A stretch of DNA of 64,000 nucleotides from Morella rubra (GCA_003952965.2 CM025856.1:13710489-13774488); one strand, 5' to 3'. Shown: positions 22,674-34,474, numbered from the stretch's first letter. Program-made: numbers and translations. The notes: generated by a model not told the origin, from the letters alone.

Positions 22674-24200
22674 AAAAAAAAAAAAATGGTTTATGAAAAT
22701 TTTGAACTTAGTTTGTTTTTTTTGACAAATAAGAGAGCTTTTAACGTCTAAAAATTTTGAGCAAGGGTGATCCAAGCCTTCCGGGTGGTGTGAGGAAACC
22801 GTGGAGTTCTAGCGGTGCACCTGCATGCCCTATTTACAGGAGTCCATTGCAGTCCCTTAGTCGGGAACTAGATAGAGGCTTGGGACGGGTCGCCCGAACT
22901 TTTTACTTCCCTTTGTGTGACTTGCTCGGCTCTTGTAGTGTTTGCTTTCGTTTTCAATTGTTGTGATGCTCCCCCGAATGTAAAGTTCACTGTGATAAAA
23001 TCAAATGGGATAAATATATTTTTCACCTTCGAATTACTATCATGAATAATATTAAGTAGTTAGAAGGTACACAAGTGTTTAAAAAGTTTAATAAAATATT
23101 ATAAAGTTGGTGTGTAATTTATGGCAGTTTTGTATAAAATTCAAATAAAACATAAATTGTACCCTTTGTTATTGTTTTGTCATAATTCTTTCGGTTCGTT
23201 ATGTCTGCAACTGGTCATTTTTTACTCGAATGATGTTTTTCCTACGAAGAGGGTGTCGAGCCCTTATACGTGCCGTGGGCCATTGCAAAAAGCCTTATAT
23301 GAGTGAGCCCAAATCAAGAGCGGTCGTGTTCCTGCCACGTCACTAATTTTAGTGCACGGGAAAGATGGCGGCCTACATGATGCAACGTGTGGCGAATTAC
23401 CTTGCGTCAGCATGCTTTGTGCATGGGTTTTTTTTTTTTTTCTTAGCATGGCTTTGTGCATGGTTGCTTGCGAAATAATCCCTGCTTAGGCGCCTATTCG
23501 TCAAAGATGTGACATGAAGCGGTTCACCTTCTGGTTCTCAAGAGTCAAACGTAGGCCGCAGTTACTTTTTAAATACTTGAGCGTTTAAGTGTCCAAGGCA
23601 TACTTTTCAAAGAGAAGCTTTGCACCTTCTTTGTGCCTCTTTGCAGAGCCCGTCGAGAAGTTTACTTTTTTCGATACCGTGTCAGTGTGCGCATAGGAAG
23701 GAAACCGTCCTCTTTTGCTTTTCTATTCTGTTCGCTTTGGGGTGGCCTCTTGGACTTTTTGTGAAATTTTGTTTCGTGGCTTTCAAAATTTATTGTATAC
23801 ATTTTTGCCTATAAAAAAAAAATTACTCTTCTAGAGGTAGCATGTTTTTTGATTTCTGATGATTGACTTTTGGTATAGGAAACAAAGGGATAAACAACCC
23901 TTGTACTTGTATGAGAGTTTTTGGGCCGCTGAGAGCCCTGCGACTTCTCTTGATTGGTTCCGAAAGAGATTTCGATACCTTCTTAGTCATCTTTGGTTGG
24001 GGATGCCTCGGCCTTAGTCATTGTAAAAAAAAGGGTTGAGCTTGATTCTGGGCTATCATGTCCGGGCACTTTCTTGCCTAGGGCACACCCAAGAGATGCA
24101 TGGTGCTTGGAAGAGTTTGGAAGTTGTTCCGCTGAAATGGTAAGAGGGCCAAGGGCTAGAGGCTTGGCTTCTACTTATTTAGTAAAATAGTTTATAACAA
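22674..24200. other. Intergenic DNA, probably decayed retrotransposon
   Basis: No gene recognised. GC content rises between about 22760 and 24200 compared with the AT-rich DNA before it, and the segment adjoins the 3' part of the minus-strand gypsy, so it may hold that element's decayed 3' LTR. I could not find matching LTR ends. Confidence 0.35.
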
Positions 24201-24229
24201 CAATTTACGATTTAGATATTTCACATGTC

Positions 24230-24720
24230 CTTTGGCTGGTAGGAGGGACCCATTATGTCGATTCGCCATTGCAGGAAGGGCCATGGTGAGCTCATGGATG
24301 TCATTGGTTCAGCTAGACGTCTCTGTGTGTTGGCATGCCTCTGACAGTTGTCACACTTTTGCACCAGGTCCTTGGCATCTTGGTCTAGGGTGGGCTAAAA
24401 GTAGCCCACATGTAACGTCTTTAAGCTAAAGCTTTAGCCTTGGAGTGGTTGCCACACACACTCTCATGAATCTCTTTTAAGATGTACTCGACATCTTACT
24501 GTGAAATGCACTGAAGTAATGACAAGGTGAAACTTCTTTTGTACATGACTCCCTGTTGGAGAGTATACCTATACCTGGCTGCCCAGGCTCGCACTTTCCT
24601 AGCTTTTTCACTATCCAAAAGGAGCTCTCCGATGGCCAGGTATTTGGTATAGATTTGTCCCACCAATCCATTACATTCACTTGGTATACCTGTTTTCCAT
24701 GCTAGGTGGACGGACAAATT
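24230..24720 (-). pseudogene. Gypsy integrase N-terminal remnant
   Basis: Minus-strand frames give YLAIGELLLDSEKARKVRAW, AARYRYTLQQGVMYKRSF, then EIHESVCGNHSKAKA, matching the segment of Tat-type polyproteins between RNase H and integrase and the start of the zinc finger. Later residues (PWPFA-like followed by a shifted frame) mark the beginning of the core. It is frameshifted and not functional. Confidence 0.6.
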
Positions 24721-24882
24721 AAAACTTTTACGGATGCACTTTAGAGGTATGCCTATTCAGGGTCCGAGCCCATTTGAGCCAGTCGGTCAGCTTTCATGTT
24801 TAGTTCCCGAGGTACAAGGTTCATGGTAAATTCTTTGAACATTTCCCTGAACTCTCATACCTGGACAAGAATTGCTTCATCG

Positions 24883-25635
24883 TTATTCTTTTGCTATGTA
24901 GTTGCTAGATACTTGGCGCAGCTGGGAGTCACACCTCACGATTACTCCATCGACTCTCAAAATTGCTGCGATGCTGAGCCCAACCAACAATGTTTCATAC
25001 TCAGTTTCGTATTTGGTTGCCTTAAAGTTAAAGTGCAAAGCGTATTCTACTTCTAATCCATCCAAAGATGTCGGCACTATCCCCACTTGGGCCGCTCCGC
25101 TAGTGGTTTTGTTCGAGGACCTATCCATCATCGATGTCCATACCCATTTTGCTTGGGGAGGGTTAGTTACGGCTGGGGGCTGTAGGTCTTCAATAAACCA
25201 CACAAGGAAATCAACCATAACCTGATCTTTTATCGGAATCCTAGGAACATCAAACTCTCTGAGCTCAAACAACCATTGGATCAGCCATCTCGAGGTATCT
25301 GGCTTCTGCAATACCTTCCGCAAGGGGAGATCGGCGATCAAAAAGATCATGTGGGCCTGAAAATAAGGGCATAACTTCCGAGAGGTAATCAACAAGTTGA
25401 ATGCAATCTTTTCCATGAAGGCGTATCTCTCTTCCGCTCCCTTAAGTGCCCGACTTACATTGTGCACTGGCTTCTGGACACCTTGGTCTTCTCTAATAGG
25501 ATGGAGCTTACGGTTGGCTGCTTGGCTGTCAGGTAAGCACACAACAACTCGCCCTAAATGGGCCGATTGAGGAGAGGAGGCCGAGAGAGGTACTTTTATG
25601 AGTTTTTTTTTTTTTAGCCTGGGTGCATTCCTCAT
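24883..25635 (-). pseudogene. Gypsy RNase H domain remnant
   Basis: One 250-codon open frame. It opens after the LKKAF end of the RT, shows the connection region (RALKGAEERYAFMEKIAFNL, then HMIFLIADLPLRKVLQKPD), SRWLIQWLFELREFDVPRIP, and the RNase H fold of Tat elements: ALHFNFKATKYETEYETLL with the catalytic Glu region, and VIVRCDSQLRQV with the conserved DSQL. The first catalytic Asp is not evident. It is adjacent to the degraded RT in the same element. Confidence 0.75.
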
Positions 25636-25699
25636 CTCATTCGAAAGCTTTTCTTAAGGTCTTGAAGAAAGATAAGCACCAATCGGTAGAACGAGAAAT

Positions 25700-26120
25700 G
25701 AAACGGTTGAGGGCGACAACTCACCCAGTCAACTTCTAGAGCTCCTTTCGATTGGTAAGAGGTGCGATACGAAGAATGGTATCAAATTTTTCTGGGCTGG
25801 TAGGTGACACTTGTATTCTTCAAACTAAATGGCATCACCAAATTGCAGTAAAGCCCTCTGTCGGTGATGAAGCCAGTCTTTTCCTAATCAGCGGGGTCCA
25901 TCTGAATCTAGTTATATCTGGAGAAGGCATCTAGGAAGGAAAGAAGTTCGTATTTCGCGGTAGAATCCACCAGCATGTCGATCCTTGGCAAAGGGTAGCT
26001 GTCTTTTAAGCATGCTTTGTTGAAATCAGTGAAATCTATGCACATCTGCCACTTGCAACTTGGTTTTGGTACCAAGACTATGTTGTCGGGTAGGTTACTT
26101 CTCGAATAAACCCTACTTCA
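25700..26120 (-). pseudogene. Gypsy reverse transcriptase remnant
   Basis: Minus-strand translation gives VLVPKPSCKWQMCIDFTDFN, SYPLPRIDMLVDSTA (with a shift), LSFLDAFSRYNQIQMDP, FITDRGLYCNLVMPFSLKN, then a jump to LTGRVAALNRF-like residues. The YxDD catalytic box and the thumb are deleted between these, so it is inactive. Confidence 0.65.
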
Positions 26121-26749
26121 ACAACTTATCAACCTTATTGGCCATCACTTGGCTTCTCTCTAAATGCGCAGGGTCTCCGCTTCTACCGAACCGATTTTAT
26201 GCTTGGGTCGACGCTCAGTCTATGCATCATTATAGAGTGGTCCAACTTGTGGGACCAGGCGAAAGAGTCTTTCCGTGTATGCAAGAACTCTAGCAAGTTG
26301 GCTCAAGTTCGGGCGTCTAGGAGCGTGCTAATTTGCACCTTCTTGCCTGGCTCTAACTCTACTTCTTCTAGGTGTTCAACAGTTTGGGCGTGTGATGGGT
26401 TGTCCTGTGTGACCAGATTGCCCTCCATGAAGCGCAGCCGTTTGTCCGAGATTCTTGTCGTTCTTAAGGAGTCCCACGGAAAGCTGATGACCAACAGTTT
26501 GTCTCCTACCTTGTCTTCAAGGGTTTGCAACTCCTTCCCTTTGGCTAGATTGTGAGCATCCAGTGGCTCTTCATTTTCGAGTTAACTAAAAATTGTTGAT
26601 ATCCCCACAAATGGCACCAACTGATGGTGCTAAAACTAATTTGGCCCATCGGATGAGCTATGGGCCACAATCGAGTTTCACCGAGGTGAGAAGCTTGCGT
26701 AACAAGGACATGTAAACAGAGTTTCCACGCAAAGTCAGCCTCCGACGCA

Positions 26750-27540
26750 AGGGCATGTTCGTTTTGGCTGGATTTTTAGAATTCGTGTTTAACTTACTAC
26801 TAACTCCCACCGAACATGATTTAATTAAAGATGAAGTTCATTAGCTTTCGATTTTGCCATGTCTATACATATGCTGAATTATCAAAGTACTCTCCAGTCA
26901 TGCGTTGAGTACATCAAAACTGAAGGGTAAAATGGAATTTTAAAAAACACATAGCCCCCACACGTTCAGCTCATTAAATACTCAGACATGTGAATGAACA
27001 AAATACCCCCAACTGATTTGCGCAAGTTGTTGCTTTAATTAAGGGCGATATGGTCATTTAATCTGACCATTAAATATGCTGCCGCAATTTCCCCCCCTTC
27101 CCATGCGATACCATGCGGCCTGCAACTTGTCAGTAGGCGTCAATCACTCTTTTGCAAAAGTTCTTCTCTTTTTTTTTTTTTTTGCAAAAGTTCATGAGTC
27201 AGAAGGTAAAAGTTTTTCTTGCATTCGCATTAGTCGTTTGTCGTTTTCTTCTTCTCCTCTCTCTCTTTTTTTTTTTTTTCAAATACCTTTCAAATATTTA
27301 TATTGTAATAAAAAAAAATTCGAAATTATAATAAATATTATAAATAAACAATATTATTTTACATTTTATCTTTTTCACTCATCCCAATAAAAATAATCTA
27401 CAAACAACAACATTAAAAATTATCATTACTTCTTTTACACCTCAACAACTTCTACAAACACCAATACAACTCCAACATCATCTAAAAAAATTCTCAAAAC
27501 ACTTCAAATCCTAAAAATCTCATCAAAACGAACATGCCCT
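26750..27540. mobile_element. hAT-like MITE in the gypsy LTR region
   Basis: The left end AGGGCATGTTCGTTTTG (from 26750) is matched in inverted form at the right end (CAAAACGAACATGCCCT, ending 27540). The similarity extends about 30 bp, to GGATTTTTAG and GAGATTTTTAG. There is no coding capacity. The interior includes a duplicated TTTGCAAAAGTTC on either side of a T-run (27151-27193). An exact 8-bp TSD was not found. Confidence 0.5.
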
Positions 27541-27737
27541 GAGTCAGTATGAAAGGAGGAGAAAATAAGAAAGTTAGGTTTCAGTGATCTAAAGGGCCCC
27601 TCTTTAAGTTACGTAACAAGGAGTTTTTATAGGGAAAACCATAGGTGGTACTAAGGAGAAGATAGATTGCGGCTTCCCTATAGTCATTCGGGACTCTGTT
27701 GTATAACATTAGCGTTGTATAACGTCTGCAGAGGAGA

Positions 27738-27847
27738 TGTTGAGATCCAACATTGCTTAGGAGAACCTAATTAGAAGACTTAATAAGAAGGCTTGGATAA
27801 CTCTAACTTTAAAACGTGTCTTTTGGTCTAGAACCTAGGTCCTATCA
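27738..27847. repeat. TRIM left LTR
   Basis: 110 bp, TGTTGAGATCC...TCCTATCA. The sequence after it (ATTGGTGG) is only a weak match to a tRNA-Met primer site. Confidence 0.88.
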
Positions 27848-28021
27848 ATTGGTGGCCATGCGTCCTTCCTAGGTCATGTGGTGGCTTGCATGAACCCATT
27901 TTCTTCGATCCTTATAGATCCGGTACGGGTCAGGGTAGGCCCAAGTCCGGTGAAAGCCCCCTATAGAGGCCATGTGGGAGACACAGACGACGAGGACGTC
28001 GGTCTTCGAAGGATGGGAGAT

Positions 28022-28136
28022 TGTTGAGATCCCACATTGCTTAATTAGAAGAACCTAATTAGAAGACTTAATATGAGAGCTTGAATGACTCTAATTTTAA
28101 AGCATACCTTTTGGTCTAGAACCCAAGTCCTCATCA
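28022..28136. repeat. TRIM right LTR
   Basis: 115 bp, TGTTGAGATCC...TCCTCATCA. It differs from the left LTR by scattered substitutions and small indels. Confidence 0.88.
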
Positions 28137-28369
28137 GGAGAGCCTGACACGGTGGGCTTTGTAAGGGCGACACCTTATGTCGTTTGCAATTCCACTAATC
28201 TTGCCAATGATTATGCCTCTGCCATGTCCACGCCACCGGAGAGCACTTAATATCTTGCTCCAATAAAACCCGAGTGGCTTCCTATTTCGAATTCCTACTC
28301 TTTTTTGTTTGTTTAGTTTATTCCAATTTCTCAAGCAATATGACCCATGAAAGCAAACGAACTCTAGAG

Positions 28370-28575
28370 GGAATGACCATTCAGCTCTGCAAACGAACCC
28401 AAGAGTGAGCTGATCTTGGGAAACCATGAGAGCTAGCTAAGCAGCTCATTCTCATTCTTGTTCCCCTGTAGAGCACAAATCTGGCGTGGTTATTCTAGAA
28501 CTGTATGCACCCCATCACCTCCACCGGAGGCCCACTTAGAGTTCACAACGAGTATTTTATATCTGCAGCTTTGTC
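28370..28575 (-). pseudogene. Second CDC20 fragment, heavily decayed
   Basis: On the minus strand it gives, across frames, ASGGG, a degraded CIKFWN stretch, QICALQGNKNENELLS (intact copy: SQVCAV, WNKNERE), SHGF, and AELNGHS-like residues. This is the WD-repeat segment near the CDC20 C terminus. It lies just downstream (in the minus-strand sense) of the longer CDC20 pseudogene at 28590-30439 and is independent of it, so CDC20 was duplicated in tandem here. Confidence 0.6.
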
Positions 28576-28589
28576 CTCATCGAATTCGA

Positions 28590-30439
28590 TTCACATGAGA
28601 AAAAGGCTCGGGGTTGGCTTTGGGGGCGGCGGGCTTAGCCACTTCCGGACACCAAAGACATTCCAGAATCTGAGTGTTTCATCAGTTGCTGCTATTGCCA
28701 CCGTGAAACCATCTGGGCTCTAGAAAAAGGGTAGGGTGAAAACTGACAACTTGGGAACAAGGATACTTATAAAAGAATATGAAACTATGCAAGTCGATTT
28801 TATACCTGAGCCATGAAAAGGACTCTAGAGGTATGACCATTCAGCTTTGCCATCTTCATCATTGATGGGTATTTCCAAAGAGCAAGTTGATTCTGAGCAA
28901 AACCATAAGAGCTAAGCAGCTATCTCTCATTTTTGTTCCACAGCACAAACCTGAGATCCAGTGTCGATCAAGCTCAAGCAAGCACCTGTGTGTGTATTCC
29001 AGAACTTTATGCACCTATCACCTTCACCTCCACCAGAGGCCAGCAAATTGCCTTGGAAAGGACACCAAGCAAGGACTTTTACAGCAGATGTGTATGTTCC
29101 TCCAGCCTGTGAAGCCACTGGGTTGCTGAATTTGAAGATGCAACTGCAGGTGTGGAGTAGATTATCGTTACCTCCACTCGCCAATTGCTGGCCTGAGGCC
29201 GACCATTTCAGCCCACAATCCTCTTGATCATGCCCTCTGTAGGTCTCAACAACGTTTTCTCTAACTCTACATCGTGGTTCAAGATCAGACTGTCCATTTC
29301 TCCAGTTGTAAGAATGTGATTGTTCCATGCCAGGGACCCCACTCGCTGTTTGAGACCACCTTGCGAGGTTCTTAGCTGCAAAAACAACATTAAAATAGCC
29401 ATTAGAATTGTCGAAATTTTGGGTAGGAGAATCTAAAATGTGAAAGAACAACATGGGACTCAAAGAACCTGTCTATTAGCTGTTGAATCCATTGTTCAAG
29501 CGATATGCTGGCCGTCCGGAGCCCACTAACACTTGTCACGGGGCCATCTTCTTCATCAATAGTGACAAGTTCGGACGTAGAACCATTTGAAGCATCCCAC
29601 AAATAAACTGTATTTCCAAGAGCAATTGCGAGAACGTTGCAGATTCCCCAATCCAGTAAATTCAGGTAGTAAATCATCCACAAGGTCAGGAGCATCTAAT
29701 GTCAAGTCCGCATAATCAAACCAAAGTAATTAGAACATAACAGCACAACAACTACAGCAACAAATCTACGTAAGTACCTATGTGAAACTAGAGCCACGAT
29801 AATAGAATTCAGATTGCAGCTTATTCAAAGCCAAAAATTTACCCTTTTTACAATAACATTGGGTCGCTTCAAGAACAAAGCAGGTCGATACTCTAATTTA
29901 CGATGTGGATATATGGCATAAGCAGGCAAAACGTTTACATGATGAAAAAACATTTGGGAATGGCCCAGAGTTTGTATTCATTGTGCCCTCCCACTAATTT
30001 CTCTTTTCTTATTCCCAACCAAAATATCATAATTTAGATTCGCAGGCCTACTCGTATACTCCAAATTCACCTATAACCTTCCTAATCCTGATTCTAAATT
30101 CGGCCAAGTCCACAATTTCTATGCTACAATTAATCCATAAAAGACTAAAATGAAGTATATACCCACCTGAGGAATGTGTCGCCTGGGCTCCGCTGGCTTA
30201 TCACTGTGGATAGAAGACGAGAATTCACGCGGGATCAACTCCACCGGGGCAGGTGGCTTGTTATTGAACGCAAGGATTCGAGTCCGGTTCATATTGAAGG
30301 TCTCAGCCAGCCGCTTCCTATAGGCATCTCTTGATGGTGAGCTTGTGGCTGGGTTCTCCTTGTCTTTCCTCCCTTCTGTCCGCATGTAATGCGCGTAATC
30401 AAAGTCCATTGCTGACCGGTTTGGAATGAACCTATCCAA
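28590..30439 (-). pseudogene. CDC20: CDC20 (APC/C activator) pseudogene with introns
   Basis: CDC20 is the WD40 co-activator that brings substrates to the anaphase-promoting complex in mitosis. Exon 1 (30167-30439) is intact: [45 protein letters not shown], then a GTGGGT donor. Later exons show [79 protein letters not shown], and a last exon with [20 protein letters not shown] (about 28594-28723). Several frameshifts (near 29660, 29510, 29240, 29110 and 28935) and a TAG-interrupted stretch break the WD repeats. Introns are retained, so this is a duplicated gene that decayed, not a processed copy. Confidence 0.85.
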
Positions 30440-30861
30440 CTTCTCATAAGGAAGAAAATTATATTAGACCACTCACATCAGTCGTCCTATTTTCGCAAAA
30501 GTGGATTCCAAAATCTGAAAACCAGAGGTGTGTTTCAGGTTTCATGTCAATACCTCCACGCTTAAATAGTCATTCAGGGAATAAGTGTCCCATTTGGAGT
30601 CGAAATCCTACCTCTGCCCGGTATGAAATTTTGATTCTAATAGTTGAAATCTCCACAAGTTAAATAAAGGAAAACTAAAATTTAGAAAAGAAGAAGAAGA
30701 AGAAGAAGAAGAAGAAGAAGAAATACAGAATCCCTCTTCCATAAAAACAGTCCAATTTTTGTGAACATAGCTCACCAAAAAATGGAATAAAGATGTGAAC
30801 AGAGCAAAAGCAAAAAACTAGGAAGTTTTATTTTCTCGAGCATTCTTTCCCTGGAGAAACT
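30440..30861. other. Upstream region of the CDC20 pseudogene, with (AAG)n
   Basis: The former promoter side of CDC20. It holds a (GAA)n/(AAG)n microsatellite of about 12 units at 30687-30723. The LINE begins at its far end. Confidence 0.6.
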
Positions 30862-31140
30862 GTTCTTGAAGTGGCTGTGGGCATAGAGATCTTGCATCCA
30901 TGTCTTTTAAAAAAGAAACTCGAAAATAGCAAGTATATATCATGGCAATTCAACGTAGCCCAGTCCTATTCTCTTCAATGGGTAGCTGAGTTGATCAACC
31001 TTACTACTGGTCAGTGGGATTTTCGCCTGCTGTGTGAGCTGTTCACAAATGAAACCATCAACAGTATTTTATCTTTGCCTTCCCCGAACCCCCTCCTTGA
31101 AGACTCTCATTTGGGCCCCTTGATTGAAGAGGTATTTTTT
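30862..31140 (+). mobile_element. L1-like LINE, left part (split by chromovirus)
   Basis: The open stretch encodes LKKKLENSKYISWQF, LQWVAELINLTTGQWDF, and INSILSLPSPNPLLEDSH, which match the region of plant L1 ORF2 between RT and zf-RVT (INxxTGxWD...ILSIP-type motifs). The frame runs into the chromovirus LTR at 31141 and resumes after 39774. The element is 5'-truncated. A short AGAAACT at 30856-30862 recurs after the A-rich tail (about 40850) and might be part of the TSD, which is weak evidence. Confidence 0.65.
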
Positions 31141-33183
31141 TGTAACACCCGAGATCTATTTTAAAATTATTTAAATTTGTTACTTAATATTTGAAATGTC
31201 TTTTTTTAAAAAAAATTTGAAATGTCTTCTTTAAATTTGAAATTTGAGTTTAAGTCATTTAAAATAGTTGAATTTTTTTATCTTTGACTTAGTCAAACCT
31301 TTTAAAAAATTTAAAGATTTTTGATTTTTTTTTAAATTAAAAGTTTTAGAGTTTTCAAGGGAGTCTATTACTAGTGTGAGTATATATATAGATTTACATA
31401 TTGGTTTTAATTTTTTTACGCACCACACTTTTATGCCAACAAGCGGAAAAAGTAGGGTTTTCTTGTTTTCAACAATCTAGACAAATTTTCTCGAAGCAAA
31501 TTCAGGTATTTTGAATTTCTTGATATTTTATTTGTAATATTTTTATGAGAGATCAAACCATAGGGTGTCTATATCTAGCTCTAATTATTTCAAGATTTTC
31601 AAAATAGATGTATTGGTATAGTTTTCAAAATCCGAACATTAGGCTTAGAGAAATCGGAATTGCTGAGAAAGATCCTTGTGATACAGATTGGAGTTTTGAA
31701 TCGGATGACATAGTTAGGCTTCGAATTTTGGCATGAAATTTTATAGGTATCTTTATAACATATATGTGAGTATGTGGTATAAATTTCGGGATTTTTGGAT
31801 ATCGGAATAGATATTATGAATTTTAGAATTGATGAGTACCGAATTATTCAGGGTATAGTTTGAATTCGTGAACAGAGGTGAATGTAGATTTTGTTGACTG
31901 GGTTATACAAGGAATCTGGATATGAAATTTTTCAGATGTATATTTAACGTCTTAGGGAAGAACATATTTTAAATTTAGGGGAATCTTCAGTGAATTTTGG
32001 ATTTAATCCTCTCAAGCAAATTTAGAGTTTCAATTGTGTTTCCGTTTGGGCGTATTATAATGTGTTAAATTTTTTATTTATAGGTGTTAAGTCAGAGGCA
32101 TTTTTGCTTGAGGATTCATGTAAGCGGGGTTATTATGCTAGATTTTCTAAAATGATTGAGGTGATTTTTGAAAATTGCATGTTTTTATTGAAAACCTCGG
32201 AGTTTTATGTGCATTACTTTATGATAACATTGTTAAAGATTATTGCATGAAATATGTAAACATGAGCCTATTTTTATGTCCAATGATATTTCATGATGTT
32301 TTCAATGTTTAAAACAAAGCTTTTTGATATTTATTGTTATTCAAGATTTGTGCATGATATTTCACGAAAAGAAATGAAAGATACAAAGTTTAAAGTGATG
32401 TTTATCGTATGATATGTTATATATGTATTTTTAAGCGCATTGTACCAATTGCAACCTATTGAGTGCACCCATTTTGGAAACGGAGTGGTTTATTTTGTAG
32501 ATTCTTACCGAGTGCACACTCTAAGTAGTAAGGAAGTTTCATAGTATTGGCTTAGTTTGGTTGATTGCAAACTGTAACCACTTGTCACAGGGGTAAACGT
32601 GACCCACAGTTATTGCCAAAGATATTTTCTTATATAGATAAAATTGATTTTCTATAGTATTAGTTATATAGATAAAATTGTTTTATTGATAAAGATATTT
32701 TCTATAGTATTATATTATATAGATAAAAGTGTTTTATTGATAAAGATATTTTATTGAAATTGTCAAAAATAGCTTTGATTAGTTTAGAAAATTTTTAAAT
32801 ATTTAGTTCTTTTACTGTTACAGTGTGGCTCATGGGATACACACTAGCATAATGATCTTTTTTACTGAGTTGTCAAACTCACCCGCTATTGATTTCTTTA
32901 TTTTCAGATGCTGATTAAGAGCGTGTCGATAGCCAGATTAGATGACACATGGGCGGGTAATTGAGAGATTATTAGAATAAATTTCTAACTCTAGTTTGTG
33001 TCTAATTATATTTAGATTTGTCTTTGCATTCTAAAGAGTTTTTAAGCTTTATTAAGAGAGACTTATTGAAGTTTTTAAATAAAGTTTATTCCACATTTTT
33101 TAGATATATTTTTTTTTATACAAAAGTCTATTTGTTTATGGTTTGTAAGTCACCCTCTAGCCTTGGAGGTTTGGGGCGTGACA
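31141..33183 (+). repeat. Chromovirus 5' LTR
   Basis: TGTAACACCCGAGATC...GGGGCGTGACA, 2043 bp. It is shorter than the 3' LTR mainly through a deletion of about 190 bp near 31605 and some smaller ones. Confidence 0.92.
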
Positions 33184-33186
33184 ATT

Positions 33187-33198
33187 TGGTATCAAAGC
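33187..33198 (+). promoter_or_regulatory. Primer-binding site, tRNA-Met type
   Basis: TGGTATCAAAGC, three bases after the 5' LTR; the usual plant form is TGGTATCAGAGC. It primes minus-strand DNA synthesis. Confidence 0.85.
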
Positions 33199-33379
33199 AA
33201 CTTGGTTATTAGGTTTTGTAGACAATAAAAGAGGAATAGGATTGGTTGAGAGTTGTGTGGATAGGATCGAGTAGACTAGGTTGTTTGTTTGAAATTGTTT
33301 GTTATATTTGTTTAATTATTTTTTGATAAGAAATTTTCAACATTAGTTAATATTTTAGGATGGCCCCAAGTCGTAACTA

Positions 33380-33990
33380 TCAGAATCTGAATAATCTTAT
33401 TAATGGTGAAAACTCAGGTCAGACCAGAGAGGACAATGTGGGAGCCAGTTTGAACACTGCTGGAATATTACGTGAGGTAGCACAACTGGTTATGGTGGAG
33501 ATTGCTCGGAATGCTGAAGGTAGGAATTGATGTGTTAATACTGAAGGCTGCACATTTAAGCATTTCAGTCGCTTGCACCCCCTACATTTGAAGAAAATGC
33601 AGACCTAGCTGCTGCAGAGAATTGGGTTCAGGAGATTGAAGAGATGTTGTGTCTTCTAAGGTGCACTGATGAGCAAAAAGTTATGTTTGCTGCGTTTAAG
33701 TTAACTGAAGAGGCAAAACATTGGTGGAATTCAAGGAAATTGCTTTTGGAGCAGGAGCTTAGGGGAGCAGCTATTACATGCGAAAAGTTTAAGGAAGTAT
33801 TCTTCGAGCATTATTTTCCCAAATCAACAAGGGAAGCTAAGGCAAGAGAATTTGCTATTTTGAATTAAGGTTCAATGATGGTCCAACATTATGCATCTAA
33901 GTTTGTGGAGCTCTCTCGTTTTGCATTGTGCCTGATTCCAAATTAAGTAAAGAACTTTCGAAAATTTGAAGATGGACTCAACTCGAGGAT
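33380..33990 (+). pseudogene. Chromovirus gag remnant
   Basis: The translation includes AAENWVQEIEEMLCLLRCTD, KVMFAAFKLTEEAKHWWNS, FKEVFFEHYFPKSTREAKAR and, after a TAA at 33866-33868, MMVQHYASKFVELSRFA. This is the retrotransposon gag (capsid) domain. The zinc knuckle that normally follows is not visible: the sequence runs from gag into the protease, so that part is probably deleted. Confidence 0.8.
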
Positions 33991-34099
33991 TTATGATGGG
34001 GTCGTTGGGTGTAAAGTGAAAAATTTTAGTGAGCTCGTTGATAAGACGTCCCACTATTTTGTGGCTATTAGTTATCTTAGAACATGTGGAGTTGAGACT

Positions 34100-34474
34100 C
34101 AAACATTAGAGAAAAATTTGGCAGTAGCTACTTCGTCAGGGAGTTCTATCGTATGTAAGAAGGTGATTATAGGTTGTCTAATAAGTATAGACGGAAGAGT
34201 GCTTCTAGCAGATCTAATTGTATTGAACATGCATGGATTTAATGTTATCCTAGGGATGGATTGGCTAGCATCTAATTATGCGAGTATTGATTGTCGAAGC
34301 AAGGAAGTTATTTTTAGACCCCTAAAAAATCCAGAATATAAATTTATCAGATCATGTATGCGTTCTCTCTTGCCAGTAATGTCAGCCATCCAAGCAAGAA
34401 GGCTACTTTGTGGAGGATGTCAGGGTTATTTAACTTTTGTAGTGGAAGCACCAAAGAAGGAGATGAATTTGAAA
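34100..34474 (+). pseudogene. Chromovirus protease remnant
   Basis: Shows the C-terminal half of the aspartic protease: LADLIVLNMHGFNVILGMDW, LASNYASIDCRSKEVIF. The D-[ST]-G active-site region that should lie upstream is absent or deleted. The frame ends at TAG 34472-34474. Confidence 0.7.

Larger units (their letters stand above)
24230..26625 (-). mobile_element. Tat-like Ty3/gypsy element, minus strand, degenerate
   Basis: Read on the minus strand from 26625 downward: an LTR end (...ACCATCA) followed by a primer-binding-like TTGGTGCCATTTGTGGGG (about 26597-26614), sequence before the RT, RT (about 26120-25750), RNase H (25635-24883), and an integrase start with the zinc-finger region (about 24720-24230). 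Most of the RT palm including the catalytic YxDD is deleted, and several stops are present. The same PBS type is seen in the gypsy elements at 51361 and 60886. Confidence 0.75.
27738..28136. mobile_element. TRIM-type LTR element, 399 bp, TSD GGAGA
   Basis: Two direct terminal repeats, 27738-27847 (110 bp) and 28022-28136 (115 bp), both start TGTTGAGATCC and end in CA. A non-coding spacer of 174 bp holds a purine-rich tract (GAAGGATGGGAGA) just before the second repeat. The 5-bp direct repeat GGAGA flanks the whole unit (27733-27737 and 28137-28141). Small size, no coding region and TG...CA ends define a terminal-repeat retrotransposon in miniature. It depends on enzymes from other elements. 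Confidence 0.9.

Noticed and set aside
27076..27390. 104-codon open frame
   Set aside because: Runs through T- and A-rich low-complexity sequence inside the MITE; not protein-like.
32062..32250. 62-codon open frame
   Set aside because: Lies within the chromovirus LTR and is broken in the other LTR.
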